Origin: Dechloromonas sp. Dech2017
GTDB lineage: Bacteria > Pseudomonadota > Gammaproteobacteria > Burkholderiales > Rhodocyclaceae
DNA: 64,000 nt
NCBI GenBank assembly: GCA_009469585.1
Contig: SSXW01000018.1
Coordinates: 1-64,000 of the forward strand
Direction of reading: 5' to 3'
Part shown: piece after piece, positions 17,099 through 25,469 of the stretch
How positions within the stretch are numbered: the stretch's first letter is position 1
Layout: each line of letters starts with the position of its first letter
Made by a program: the position numbers and the translations under genes
Notes under the pieces: generated by a model
Told to the model about the DNA's origin: nothing
Databases searched by the model: none
Seen by the model: only the letters and a program-made list of their open reading frames with translations

Positions 17099-17751
17099 GC
17101 CTGGCTCCCGGTCGGCAAACCGCGGAAAACGTCGCCGTAGAGCTTGAAGAAGACGCGGGCGGCGTGGATGACGTCCTCCTGGTCGGCCGCTTCCATTTTT
17201 TCCAGCAGGTCGGCCAGGTGGCGGGTGTGCTGTTGGTCGAGCGTGCCGTGCGAGCGCAGGTAGGAGAAGGCCCGGTCGGGCAGGGCCAGGGCCTCCTGGA
17301 TGCGGTCGGCGGCGGTCAGGGCGAGGGCGACGCTGGTCCCTTCGAGAACGAAGACCATGCCGAAGAAAGCGGCTGGGTTGCCGCGGTTGATCAGGTCGTA
17401 GGCGTAGGCCACCATGACCTCGGCGGCCAGCCCGGGCCGGCTGCGGCGGATGGCCTCGGCGTCGCCGCCGGTGGCGGCGATGTCGGCGAGGATCCATTCC
17501 TCGTGGCCGATTTCCTCGTCGATGTACTCGGCGACGGCGCGGCGCAGCCAGCCCAGGCGTTCGGGCAGGCGACCGCCCAGCGTCATGAGCAGCGGCGTGG
17601 TGTGGCGGACGTGGTGAAAGGCCTGGCCGAGGAAGGCACGGTAACTGTCGAGCGAGACCTCGCCTTGCAGGCAGTCGGTGACGATGGGCGCGGTCAGCAG
17701 CCAGCTGCGGGCGGCTGCGGTTTCGGCTTGCAGGCGGTCATAGAAGGACAT
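17089..17751 (-). CDS. Heme-oxygenase-fold di-iron protein (TenA/PqqC-like HDO family)
   Basis: A 220-residue all-helical protein of the iron-containing redox enzyme family. Candidate metal ligands are in HHVRH (46-50), DEEIGHEEW (Glu79/80, His83, Glu84), VLEGTS (Glu137) and the C-terminal SHGTLDQQH (His168, Asp172, His175). The H-x3-D-x2-H spacing is the mark of heme-oxygenase-like di-iron oxygenases such as UndA, which convert fatty acids, and of N-oxygenases. Its gene overlaps those of an AMP-dependent ligase and an SDR. The reaction is unknown; fatty-acid or amine oxidation are both possible. TenA thiaminase activity is unlikely because no thiamine genes are near. Confidence 0.8.
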   Translation of the reverse strand: MSFYDRLQAETAAARSWLLTAPIVTDCLQGEVSLDSYRAFLGQAFHHVRHTTPLLMTLGGRLPERLGWLRRAVAEYIDEEIGHEEWILADIAATGGDAEAIRRSRPGLAAEVMVAYAYDLINRGNPAAFFGMVFVLEGTSVALALTAADRIQEALALPDRAFSYLRSHGTLDQQHTRHLADLLEKMEAADQEDVIHAARVFFKLYGDVFRGLPTGSQACN

Positions 17752-19210
17752 CGGTGGTTTCCTGGTTGGCGTAGAGGGCGGCCAGGCCGGCGGCGTGGCG
17801 TTCGGTGATGGCTTCGCGGCGCGGCCGGCCGTTGCCGGTGGCCAGCCCGTTGTCGGCGGTGAACGGGGGGCTGGGCAGCCAGCCGGCGAGGCGGGCGTAG
17901 TCGGGCAGGGCGGCGTTGACGGCGGCTACCGCGCCGTCGATGGCGGCCGGCGTCGCCCCCGGCAGGGCGACGATGATCGCCGTCGGCGCCGGCCGGCCGT
18001 CGCCGACGACGACGCACTGGGCGACGGCCGGGCTGGCGAGCAGCGCCGCCTCGATCCATTCCGGCGAGATGTTGCGGCCGAAGGAGGTGATCAGCAGGTT
18101 CTTGCGGCGACCGTCCAGGTGCAGGTGACCGGCCGGGTCGAGGTGGCCGAGGTCGCCGGTGGCGAATTCGGTGCTGGCCGGGCCGGGGCTGCCGGCGTAG
18201 CCGAGAAAGGCCGGGCTGCGCACCATGACCTCGCCGGCCTCCAGGCGCAGGCTGGCGTGCCCGAGCGGGCGGCCGACGCCGTCGCCGTCGTCGCCCGGGC
18301 GGTTGAGGGTGAGCACCGAGCCGGCCTCGGTCAGGCCGTAGCCCTGGTAGGCCGGGATGCCCAGGCGGCGGGCGGCGTCGAGCAGGCCGGGGGCGACCCG
18401 GGCGCCGCCGACGGCGACGAAGCGCAGCGATGCCGACGGTCGACGGGAAAAATGGGCCAAAAATGCAATCCACGCCTTGAGCAGTTCGGGGACGAGGATC
18501 AGGCTGCCCGGGCCGTCCGCGCCGACGGCGGCATCGAGGGCGGCCGGGTCGAAGCCGGCCATGCCGCGCCAGCCGAGGCTGGCCAGCGGCGGCAGGTGCA
18601 CCGGCAGGCCGCGCAGCAGCGGGGCATAGGCGCCGGCGACGTTCTCGAGCAGTAGGGCGAGCGGCAGCACGGCCAGGTGGTGGCCGAGCGGCAGGTCGGC
18701 CAGGCGGTCGACGACGGCCTGCGCCGTGTCGATCACGCCGTCGCCGCTCAGGCAGACGCCCTTGGGGGCGCCGGTGCTGCCCGAGGTGAAGGAAATCTTG
18801 GCGGTGCCGGCCGGCAGGGCGACGGCGTCGACCACCCGGCGCATCCAGGTCAGGCCCTGCCAGTGGCCGGTGATGACGAAGCCGAGGTCGAGGGCGCCGA
18901 TGCGCTCCGGCTGGTCGGTGAGCAGGGTGTCGGCCCGGCTCTGCTCGAGGGCGTGGCTCAGCTGTTGGGCGGTGAAAAAGGCGGGCAGCGGCAGGTGCAC
19001 CTTGCCAGCTTCGCGGATGGCCAGGTCGGCCATCACCCAGGCCGGGCTGTTGTCGGCCAGCACGCCGACGACGCGGCTGTCGTCGAGGCGGGGCATCAGC
19101 GCCGACAGTTCGGCCAGCACCTCGGCGACCAGCCAGCGCCGGCCCGGCGCCACCAGCAGGACCTCGTCGGGCCGGCGCCGGGCCAGGTTCAGCCAGGAAA
19201 ACTCAGCCAT
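17738..19210 (-). CDS. AMP-dependent acyl/aryl-acid ligase
   Basis: A 490-residue member of the ANL superfamily. The P-loop-like TSGSTGAPKGVCLSG is at about 150-165, YQGYGLTEAGSV marks the adenylate site (about 290), and TGDLGHLDPAGHLHLDGRRKNLLITSFGRNISPEWIEA carries the hinge and the C-terminal lid. It would activate a carboxylic acid with ATP, giving an acyl-adenylate and then a thioester or amide. It has a Ser-Ser-free but otherwise normal core and no carrier domain. The start at 19210 overlaps the upstream gene by 8 bases. It is the likely entry enzyme of this operon's pathway. A dispersed repeat lies inside it, antisense. Confidence 0.88.
   Translation of the reverse strand: MAEFSWLNLARRRPDEVLLVAPGRRWLVAEVLAELSALMPRLDDSRVVGVLADNSPAWVMADLAIREAGKVHLPLPAFFTAQQLSHALEQSRADTLLTDQPERIGALDLGFVITGHWQGLTWMRRVVDAVALPAGTAKISFTSGSTGAPKGVCLSGDGVIDTAQAVVDRLADLPLGHHLAVLPLALLLENVAGAYAPLLRGLPVHLPPLASLGWRGMAGFDPAALDAAVGADGPGSLILVPELLKAWIAFLAHFSRRPSASLRFVAVGGARVAPGLLDAARRLGIPAYQGYGLTEAGSVLTLNRPGDDGDGVGRPLGHASLRLEAGEVMVRSPAFLGYAGSPGPASTEFATGDLGHLDPAGHLHLDGRRKNLLITSFGRNISPEWIEAALLASPAVAQCVVVGDGRPAPTAIIVALPGATPAAIDGAVAAVNAALPDYARLAGWLPSPPFTADNGLATGNGRPRREAITERHAAGLAALYANQETTDVLL
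18436..18470 (+). repeat. Dispersed repeat inside the AMP-dependent ligase gene (antisense)
   Basis: GACGGTCGACGGG followed by AAAAA (18449) and AAAAA 11 bp later (18460). It encodes part of AHFSRRPSA on the minus strand, a different frame from the cobQ and acetoacetyl-CoA synthetase copies. Confidence 0.7.
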
Positions 19211-19805
19211 GGTGTGCCGCCTTGTCGAGGGCCAGCCTGATCCGGCCGGCGACAACGATAGGCCCGCTGGCGTAGTAGCTGCCCCAGTCGGCGGCGTCGG
19301 CGCCGAGACGGGCCGGGTCGGCCGGGGCGAGGGCGAGGGGGGGCAGGCCGAGGCGCTGGAAAATGCCGATCAGCTGGCGGGTGGCGGTGAACACCACCCA
19401 CTCGTAGCCGAGGCGGTCGAGATGGTCGGCCAGGGCGAGGATGACCCGGCTGCTGCTGCCCGGCTGGCCGGCCGCCAGGTGGCCGACTTCGACGATGCGC
19501 CGGCGGCATACCGGCTGGCCGGCCAGCCGGGTCAAGGCCTGGTCGATCGGCTCGTCGAGGTAAGTCTCGAGGAACAGCGCCTCGTCGCCGGCGCAGCGCC
19601 AGCCGGCGGCGGCGGCGATGCGCTGGCCGTCTTCGAGCAGCATCAGGTTGGGCGCGAAGCTGCGTACCTCGGCCCCGTAGTGCCGGCGGAAGATCTGGCG
19701 GATGAAGCTTTCGGCGGCGCCCCGGCGCGGCGCGCCGAGCACCGTGTGGCGCACGGTCGGAGCCGGGGGGCGGCTGGGCAGGCGATGCGGGCGGGCGGGC
19801 AACAT
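19203..19805 (-). CDS. Thermostable hemolysin family protein
   Basis: A 200-residue protein of the family named after Vibrio thermostable hemolysin, which has an N-acyltransferase-like (GNAT-type) look. Seen here are RGAAESFIRQIFRRHYGAEVRSFAPNLMLLED, DEALFLETYLDEPIDQAL, the signature IVEVGHLAAGQPGSS and a C-terminal WVVFTATRQLIGIFQRLGL. Despite the name, a hemolytic role is not established in most bacteria. It is the first gene of the operon and overlaps the ligase gene. I prefer the ATG at 19805 to a TTG at 19835 because an AAGG ribosome site precedes it. A role as acyltransferase using the ligase product is an inference. Confidence 0.8.
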   Translation of the reverse strand: MLPARPHRLPSRPPAPTVRHTVLGAPRRGAAESFIRQIFRRHYGAEVRSFAPNLMLLEDGQRIAAAAGWRCAGDEALFLETYLDEPIDQALTRLAGQPVCRRRIVEVGHLAAGQPGSSSRVILALADHLDRLGYEWVVFTATRQLIGIFQRLGLPPLALAPADPARLGADAADWGSYYASGPIVVAGRIRLALDKAAHHG

Positions 19806-19946
19806 GACGGGCCTTGACGAAGGTATATGTCGCAAGGCTAATGAGGCCGGCTTAAAGCAAACTTAAGCCGACCCGCCGGTAGCGATTGCCTGCCTGACGA
19901 CAGGCAGCGCGCTGTGCCGCCCGGTTGCGGCCCGGGGTGGGTGTTG

Positions 19947-22667
19947 CTAGTGCGCCGCTTCCCAGTTCGGCCCGACGCCGACCTCGACGACCAGCGGCAC
20001 CTTCAGCTCGGCGACCTGGCTCATCAGGCGGGGCAGGTGGGTGCGCACGTCCATGAGTTCGGCGTCCGGCACTTCGAGCAGCAGTTCGTCGTGCACCTGC
20101 AGGACCAGTTTCGATTGCATCGCCGATTTTTCCAGCCAGTCCTGCACGGCGATCATCGCCAGCTTGATCAGGTCGGCCGCCGTGCCTTGCATCGGCGCGT
20201 TGATCGCCGCGCGTTCGGCCCCCTGGCGGCGGTTGCCGTTGCTCGACCGGATGTCGGGGAACCACAGCCGGCGGCCGAAGGCGGTTTCGACATAGCCGTG
20301 CTCGCGGGCTGTTTCGCGGGCTTCTTCCATGTAGCGGGCGACGCCGGGATAACGGGCGAAATAGCGGTCGATGTAGGTCTGCGCCGCACTGCGCTCCAGC
20401 CCGAGCTGGCGGGCCAGGCCGAAGGCACTCATGCCGTAGATCAGGCCGAAATTGATGCTCTTGGCGACGCGGCGCTGGTCGGGGCCGACTTCGAGCGGCG
20501 TGACGCCGAAAATCTCGCCGGCCGTTGCCCGGTGCACGTCCTCGCCGTGGGCGAAGGCGTCGCGCAGGCCGGCGTCGCCCGACAAATGCGCCATGATGCG
20601 CAGCTCGATCTGCGAATAGTCGGCCGAGACGATGCTGGAGCCGGGCGGGGCGATGAAGGCGGTGCGGATCTTGCGGCCTTCCTCGCTGCGCACCGGGATG
20701 TTCTGCAGGTTGGGGTCGCTCGAAGCGAGCCGGCCGGTGACCACGGCGGCCTGGGCGAAGCTGGTGTGCACCCGGCCGGTCTGCGCATTGACCATGCGCG
20801 GCAGCTTGTCGGTGTAGGTGCCCTTCAGCTTGGACAGGCTGCGGTGTTCGAGCAGCAGCTTGGGCAGCGGGTAGTCGAGGGCCAGTTCGGAGAGCACTTC
20901 CTCGTCGGTCGACGGGCCGCCGGACGGGGTTTTCTTCTTGACCGGCAGTCCCTGCTTCTCGAACAGGATGTCGGCCAGCTGCTTCGGCGAGGCAAGGTTG
21001 AACGGCTGGCCGGCCAGCTCGTAGGCCTGCGCTTCGAGGGCCATGATCTTCTGGCCCATCTCGTGGCTCTGCCGGGCCAGGACTGCGGCGTCGACCAGGA
21101 TGCCGTTGCGCTCGATCTGCCAGATGACCTGGCGGACCGGCATCTCGATGTCGTGGTAGATGCGGGAGAGGCCGGCTTCGCCGGCAAAGCGCGGGTGCAG
21201 CACGTTGTGCACGCGTAGCGTGACGTCGGCGTCCTCGGCCGAGTAGGTGGCGGCGCGCTCGATGTCGACCTGGTCGAAGGAAATCTGCTTGGCGCCCTTG
21301 CCGCAGAGGTCTTCGTAGGCGATGGTGGCCAGCCCGAGGTGGCGGGTGCACAGCTGGCCGAGGTCGTGGCCCTTGTCGGACTCGATGACGTAGCTTTGCA
21401 GTAGGGTGTCGTGGGCGATGCCGGCCAGCGTGATGCCGTGGTTGGCGAAGACGTGTTGGTCGTACTTGGCGTTTTGCAGCACTTTTTTCCGGTCGACCGC
21501 GGCAAGCCAGGGTTTCAGCTTGGCCAGCACTTCGTCGCGCGGCAGCTGGTCGGCGACGCCGGGTGCGGTGTGGGCGAGCGGGATGTAGCAGGCCGCGCCG
21601 GGCGTCACCGACAGCGAGATGCCGACGATGCGGGCTTCGAAGGCATCGAGGCTGGTCGTTTCGGTGTCGAGCGCGGTCAGTTCGGCGGCCTCGATTTTGG
21701 CCAGCCAGGCGTCGAATTGCGGCCAGGTCAGCACGGTTTCGTAGTTGACCTCGAGCGGGGCGGCTGCGGTGGGCGCAGTCGGGTTCAGCCCCTCGCGGGC
21801 CGGCACGGCGGCGGCCGCTTCCGGGCCGTCGATTTCGCCCAGCCAGCTGCGGAACTGGTAGCGCGTGTACAGTTCGCGCAGGGCATCGGTGTCGCGCGGC
21901 GCCGTGGTCAGCGAAGTCGGGGCGGGCAGGCCGCTCAGGTCGCAGGCGACGGTAACCAGCTTCCGGCCGAGCGGCAAAAAACCGAGGTGGTCGCGCAGGT
22001 TCTGGCCGACGACGCCGCCGATCTCGTCGGCATGGGCGACGATCTCGTCGAGCGAGCCGTACTGGTTGAGCCACTTGAGCGCCGTCTTCGGGCCGCACTT
22101 GGCGACGCCGGGAACGCCGTCGACGGTGTCGCCGACCAGGGCCAGGTAATCGACGATCTTCTCCGGCGGCACGCCGAACTTGGCCTCGACGCCGGCCGCG
22201 TCGAGCAGCTCGTTGCTCATCGTGTTGTACCAGCGGACATGGGGGCTGACCAGTTGGGTCAGGTCCTTGTCGCCGGTCGAAATCAGCGTGTTTATGCCGT
22301 CGACCGCGGCATTCGTCGCCAAGGTGCCGATCACATCGTCGGCCTCGACGCCGTCCACCATCAGCAGCGGCCAGCCGGCCGCCTTGATGGCGGCGTGCAA
22401 TGGCTCGATCTGCTGCACCAGGTCATCGGGCATCGGCGGCCGGTGTGCCTTGTATTCGGGGAACCAGTCGTCGCGGAAGGTCTTGCCCTTGGCGTCGAAG
22501 ACGACGGCCTTGTAGTCCGCCTTGTAGTCGCTCTCCAGACGACGTAGCATGTTCAGAACGCCGTAGATGGCGCCCGTCGGCTCGCCGGCCTGGTTGCGCA
22601 GGTCGGGCAGGGCGTGGAAGGCGCGATAGAGATAGGACGAACCGTCCACCAACAATAAGAGAGGCAT
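19947..22667 (-). CDS. polA: DNA polymerase I
   Basis: A 906-residue enzyme for Okazaki fragment maturation and repair. The 5'-3' flap exonuclease domain (about 1-290) begins LLLVDGSSYLYRAFHA. The 3'-5' proofreading domain keeps its acidic residues (LDTETTSLD and YSAEDADVT), so proofreading should be active. The polymerase domain has motif A (SADYSQIELR), motif B (RRVAKSINFGLIYG) and motif C (VHDELLLEV). Two dispersed-repeat copies lie inside it (AVDRKK and AVDGIN). The start at 22667 is only 3 bases from the divergent LOG gene start. Length is normal for the family. Confidence 0.98.
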   Translation of the reverse strand: MPLLLLVDGSSYLYRAFHALPDLRNQAGEPTGAIYGVLNMLRRLESDYKADYKAVVFDAKGKTFRDDWFPEYKAHRPPMPDDLVQQIEPLHAAIKAAGWPLLMVDGVEADDVIGTLATNAAVDGINTLISTGDKDLTQLVSPHVRWYNTMSNELLDAAGVEAKFGVPPEKIVDYLALVGDTVDGVPGVAKCGPKTALKWLNQYGSLDEIVAHADEIGGVVGQNLRDHLGFLPLGRKLVTVACDLSGLPAPTSLTTAPRDTDALRELYTRYQFRSWLGEIDGPEAAAAVPAREGLNPTAPTAAAPLEVNYETVLTWPQFDAWLAKIEAAELTALDTETTSLDAFEARIVGISLSVTPGAACYIPLAHTAPGVADQLPRDEVLAKLKPWLAAVDRKKVLQNAKYDQHVFANHGITLAGIAHDTLLQSYVIESDKGHDLGQLCTRHLGLATIAYEDLCGKGAKQISFDQVDIERAATYSAEDADVTLRVHNVLHPRFAGEAGLSRIYHDIEMPVRQVIWQIERNGILVDAAVLARQSHEMGQKIMALEAQAYELAGQPFNLASPKQLADILFEKQGLPVKKKTPSGGPSTDEEVLSELALDYPLPKLLLEHRSLSKLKGTYTDKLPRMVNAQTGRVHTSFAQAAVVTGRLASSDPNLQNIPVRSEEGRKIRTAFIAPPGSSIVSADYSQIELRIMAHLSGDAGLRDAFAHGEDVHRATAGEIFGVTPLEVGPDQRRVAKSINFGLIYGMSAFGLARQLGLERSAAQTYIDRYFARYPGVARYMEEARETAREHGYVETAFGRRLWFPDIRSSNGNRRQGAERAAINAPMQGTAADLIKLAMIAVQDWLEKSAMQSKLVLQVHDELLLEVPDAELMDVRTHLPRLMSQVAELKVPLVVEVGVGPNWEAAH
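21470..21500 (-). repeat. Dispersed repeat inside polA, copy 1
   Basis: On the minus strand GCGGTCGACCGG is followed by AAAAAA and, slightly farther than in other copies (13 bp), CAAAAC. It encodes AVDRKKVLQNA, where other DNA polymerases I have an unrelated sequence of equal length. Confidence 0.65.
22281..22308 (-). repeat. Possible degenerate dispersed repeat inside polA, copy 2
   Basis: GCGGTCGACGGCATAAAC on the minus strand with a later GATTTC. The core is perfect but the A tracts are weak, so this may be chance. Confidence 0.35.
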
Positions 22668-22670
22668 GAG

Positions 22671-23399
22671 TTGACCGAGAACGATAAGCTGGAGATGGGC
22701 GTCGAGACCGAGGCCGTGCTGAAGAACACGACGGCCCGCGAGTCGTGGCGGATTTTCGGCATTATGTCAGAGTTCGTCGAGGCGACTGAGCGGCTGGCGG
22801 CGATCAAGCCGGCTGTCACGCTGTTCGGCAGCGCTCGCGTCCAGCCGGAGTCGCCGTACTACAAACTGACCGAGCAAACGGCCCGCCTGCTGTCCGATTC
22901 CGGCTTCTCGGTGATTTCCGGCGGCGGGCCGGGCATCATGGAAGCGGCCAACAAGGGCGCCTTCTTCGGCAAGTCGCCGTCGGTCGGCCTCAACATCCAG
23001 CTGCCGCACGAGCAGGCCAACAATCCCTACCAGGACATCTCGCAGACCTTCCGCCACTTCTTCGCCCGCAAGTACATGTTCGTCCGCTTCGCCAGCGCCT
23101 ACGTCGTCATGCCCGGCGGTTTCGGCACCCTCGACGAGCTGATGGAGGCGCTGACCCTGATCCAGACCGGCAAGGCCCGCAAGATCCCGCTCATCCTCGT
23201 CTGCTCGGAGTTCTGGGGCGGCATGCTGGCCTGGTTCAAGGACCGCCTGGTGGCCGAGGGCATGGTCGATCCGGAAGACATGAACCTGATCCAGCTGATC
23301 GACGAGCCGGAAAAGGTCGTCGAAGCCATCTTCAAGCACTACGAATCCCGTCCCTTCGGGCCTTTGCCGAACGAACACGAGTTGATGCTCAACCTGTAA
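22671..23399 (+). CDS. LOG family protein (TIGR00730)
   Basis: A 242-residue Rossmann-fold protein with the family signatures SGGGPGIMEAANKGAF and MPGGFGTLDELMEALTL, known from cytokinin-activating phosphoribohydrolases (LOG) and nucleotide 5'-monophosphate nucleosidases such as PpnN. It would cleave ribose-5-phosphate from a nucleoside monophosphate. The TTG at 22671 has AGAGAGG about 7 bases upstream; ATG codons at 22693 and 22764 are alternatives. The first start leaves only 3 bases between it and polA, so promoters must lie inside the opposing genes. Confidence 0.88.
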   Translation: MTENDKLEMGVETEAVLKNTTARESWRIFGIMSEFVEATERLAAIKPAVTLFGSARVQPESPYYKLTEQTARLLSDSGFSVISGGGPGIMEAANKGAFFGKSPSVGLNIQLPHEQANNPYQDISQTFRHFFARKYMFVRFASAYVVMPGGFGTLDELMEALTLIQTGKARKIPLILVCSEFWGGMLAWFKDRLVAEGMVDPEDMNLIQLIDEPEKVVEAIFKHYESRPFGPLPNEHELMLNL

Positions 23400-23429
23400 A
23401 ATCCGGGCATAGCCACCGAGGATTCCATC

Positions 23430-23759
23430 ATGCGCCGCCTTCTTCCCATCCTGCTGCTCGCTGCCCTGCCTGCCTGGGCCCAGAAGGGCGACCTCCAGCC
23501 CCTGCCGCCCGTGCCGCCCCCGCCGCAGGGCATGGAGGCCTTCGACGAGGCGCTCGAACCGCAGGTGACCATCGTCAAGAAGGAAACGGAAACCCACGAG
23601 GAATACCGCATCCGCGGCAAGCTGTTCATGATCAAGGTGACGCCGGCCGTCGGCCCCGCCTACTACTTGGTCGATCGCCAGGGCGACGGCCAGTTCGTCG
23701 AGGTCAATATCGATCATCGTCCGGTCAAGCCGCCGATGTGGATCATCCACAGCTGGTGA
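23430..23759 (+). CDS. DUF2782 periplasmic protein
   Basis: A 109-residue precursor with a signal peptide (MRRLLPILLLAALPAWAQ) and a Pro-rich linker, then VTIVKKETETHEEYRIRGKLFMIKVTPAVGPAYYLVD, which is the DUF2782 pattern common in betaproteobacteria, usually just upstream of a homoserine kinase-like or polA gene. The function is unknown. Neighbours: LOG gene 30 bases upstream and thrB 25 bases downstream, all on one strand, so they probably form one transcript. Confidence 0.85.
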   Translation: MRRLLPILLLAALPAWAQKGDLQPLPPVPPPPQGMEAFDEALEPQVTIVKKETETHEEYRIRGKLFMIKVTPAVGPAYYLVDRQGDGQFVEVNIDHRPVKPPMWIIHSW

Positions 23760-23784
23760 GGGCGATCCGCCCCTGAACTGAACC

Positions 23785-24711
23785 TTGTCCGTCTACACCA
23801 CCGTCGGGCACGCCGAACTCGCGGCCTGGCTCCAGCCCCTCGGGCTGGGCGAATTGCTCGACCACGCCGGCATCGCCGCCGGCATGCAGAACTCCAACTA
23901 TTTCGTGACCACCGGGCGCGGTCGCTTCGTGCTCACGCTGTTCGAGCGCATCGCTCCGGCCGCCCTCGATTTCTACCTGGCGCTGCAGGATCGCCTGGCT
24001 GGCCGCGGTCTGCCCTGCCCGCAACCGCTGGCCGATGACCAGGGGCGGCGCTGGCGGCCGCTGGCCGGCAAGCCGGCGGCGCTGTTCACCTGCCTGCCCG
24101 GCCAGGCGCTGGACAAGCCGGACGCCGACCAGTGCCGGGCGCTCGGCGCGGTGCTGGCCGGCCTCCACCTGGCGGCGGCCGACATGCCCGGGGCGCTGGC
24201 CAATCCCTGCGGCCGCGACTGGTGCCAGCGGGTCGGCCACGAGCTGCTGCCCCGCCTCGATGCCGCCGAGGCGGCGCTGCTCGCCGACGAGCTGGCCTAC
24301 CAGGCGGCCCAGGACTGGTTGGCGCTGCCGCGCGGGGTGATCCACGCCGACCTCTTCCGCGACAACGTGCTGTGGGATGCCGACGGTCGACTGTCCGGCG
24401 TGCTCGATTTCTATTTCGCCGGTGAGGACGTGCTGCTCCTCGACCTGGCCGTCGTCGCCAACGACTGGTGCGCCGGGGCGGCGGAACTGGTCGCGCTGTG
24501 CGCCGGCTATGCCGCCCGCCGTCCGTTGAGCGAGGCCGAAAGGCTGGCCTGGCCGGCCCTGCGCCGGGCCGCGGCCTTGCGTTTCTGGCTGCTCCGCCTC
24601 GACGCCAAACTGCGGCCGCGCCCGGGCGAGGTGGTGACGATCAAGAATCCCGACCATTTTCGCGACCTGCTGGCGCGATTTCGCCTTGCCCCCGGCCTTC
24701 TCCCCCGTTAG
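23785..24711 (+). CDS. thrB: Homoserine kinase (APH-fold, type II)
   Basis: A 308-residue kinase of the aminoglycoside phosphotransferase fold, as used for homoserine kinase in betaproteobacteria and Pseudomonas. It begins VYTTVGHAELAAWL and has the family motifs GMQNSNYFVTT, FVLTLFE, the catalytic loop VIHADLFRDNVLW (about residues 187-199) and the Mg-binding GVLDFYFAGED. It phosphorylates homoserine in threonine biosynthesis. The likely start is TTG at 23785, giving MSVYTTV; there is no better upstream ATG and no strong ribosome site. It is in line with LOG, DUF2782 and the BPSS1780-type genes. Confidence 0.93.
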   Translation: MSVYTTVGHAELAAWLQPLGLGELLDHAGIAAGMQNSNYFVTTGRGRFVLTLFERIAPAALDFYLALQDRLAGRGLPCPQPLADDQGRRWRPLAGKPAALFTCLPGQALDKPDADQCRALGAVLAGLHLAAADMPGALANPCGRDWCQRVGHELLPRLDAAEAALLADELAYQAAQDWLALPRGVIHADLFRDNVLWDADGRLSGVLDFYFAGEDVLLLDLAVVANDWCAGAAELVALCAGYAARRPLSEAERLAWPALRRAAALRFWLLRLDAKLRPRPGEVVTIKNPDHFRDLLARFRLAPGLLPR

Positions 24712-24720
24712 CATCCGCGC

Positions 24721-25467
24721 ATGAGTGAAACTCCCGCTTTTCCCATGGTTCCGTCGCGTTTTTCCGGCGCCAGCCGCGAGGTCGATGCCGGCGCCTGCTT
24801 CGACTGGCTGCGCCAGGGCTGGGCCATGTTCATGGCCAACCCGGGCATCTGGATCGGCGCCACTATCCTGCTCCTGGTCATGCTGATGGCCATTTCCATC
24901 GTCCCCGTCTTCGGGCAGATCGCCGCCCACCTGCTGGTGCCGCTGTTCGGCGCCGGCATGGTGACCATCTGCCGGCGGCTGGCCAACGGCGACGAGCCGG
25001 AGATCGCCGACCTCTTTGCCGGCTTCCGCCACAATGCCGGGCAGCTGGTCATGGTCGGCGTCTTTTTCGCGCTCGGCATCTTCGGCATCGCCTTCATGGC
25101 CTTCCTGCTGGTCAGCGGCGGCGTGCTCGGCGGCGTCGTCACCGGCAAGGTCGGCGGCTTCGGCGTCGCGCTGGGCGGCGTCATGCTGGCCGGCCTGCTC
25201 GTGCTGGTGCTGTCGATCCCGGTCATCATGGCCACCTGGTTCGCCCCGGCCCTCGTCCTCTTCCACGACATGCAGCCGCTCGACGCGATGAAGGCGAGTT
25301 TCGCGGCCGGCGCCAAGAACCTGCTGCCCATGGTCATCTTCGGCATCTTCCTGGTCGTCGCGCTGTTCTTCGCCATGCTGCCCATCGGCCTCGGCCTGTT
25401 GCTGCTCTTGCCGGTGTTTTCCGGCGCCGTCTACGCGTCCTATCGCGACATTTTTTCGGGAACCTGA
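24721..25467 (+). CDS. BPSS1780 family membrane protein
   Basis: A 248-residue inner-membrane protein with about six hydrophobic segments. The N-terminus VDAGACFDWLRQGWAMFMANPGIWI and later VIMATWFAPALVLFHDMQPLDAMKASFAAGAKNLLP are characteristic of the BPSS1780 family, whose function is unknown. It is followed after two bases by a second member, so the pair may form a heteromer. The start at 24721 lies 10 bases after thrB. Confidence 0.88.
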   Translation: MSETPAFPMVPSRFSGASREVDAGACFDWLRQGWAMFMANPGIWIGATILLLVMLMAISIVPVFGQIAAHLLVPLFGAGMVTICRRLANGDEPEIADLFAGFRHNAGQLVMVGVFFALGIFGIAFMAFLLVSGGVLGGVVTGKVGGFGVALGGVMLAGLLVLVLSIPVIMATWFAPALVLFHDMQPLDAMKASFAAGAKNLLPMVIFGIFLVVALFFAMLPIGLGLLLLLPVFSGAVYASYRDIFSGT

Positions 25468-25469
25468 GC

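Noticed and set aside
14130..18720. Other GGTCGAC occurrences (for example 14137, 16362 and 18706)
   Set aside because: They have no A tracts and sit in ordinary GC-rich codons.
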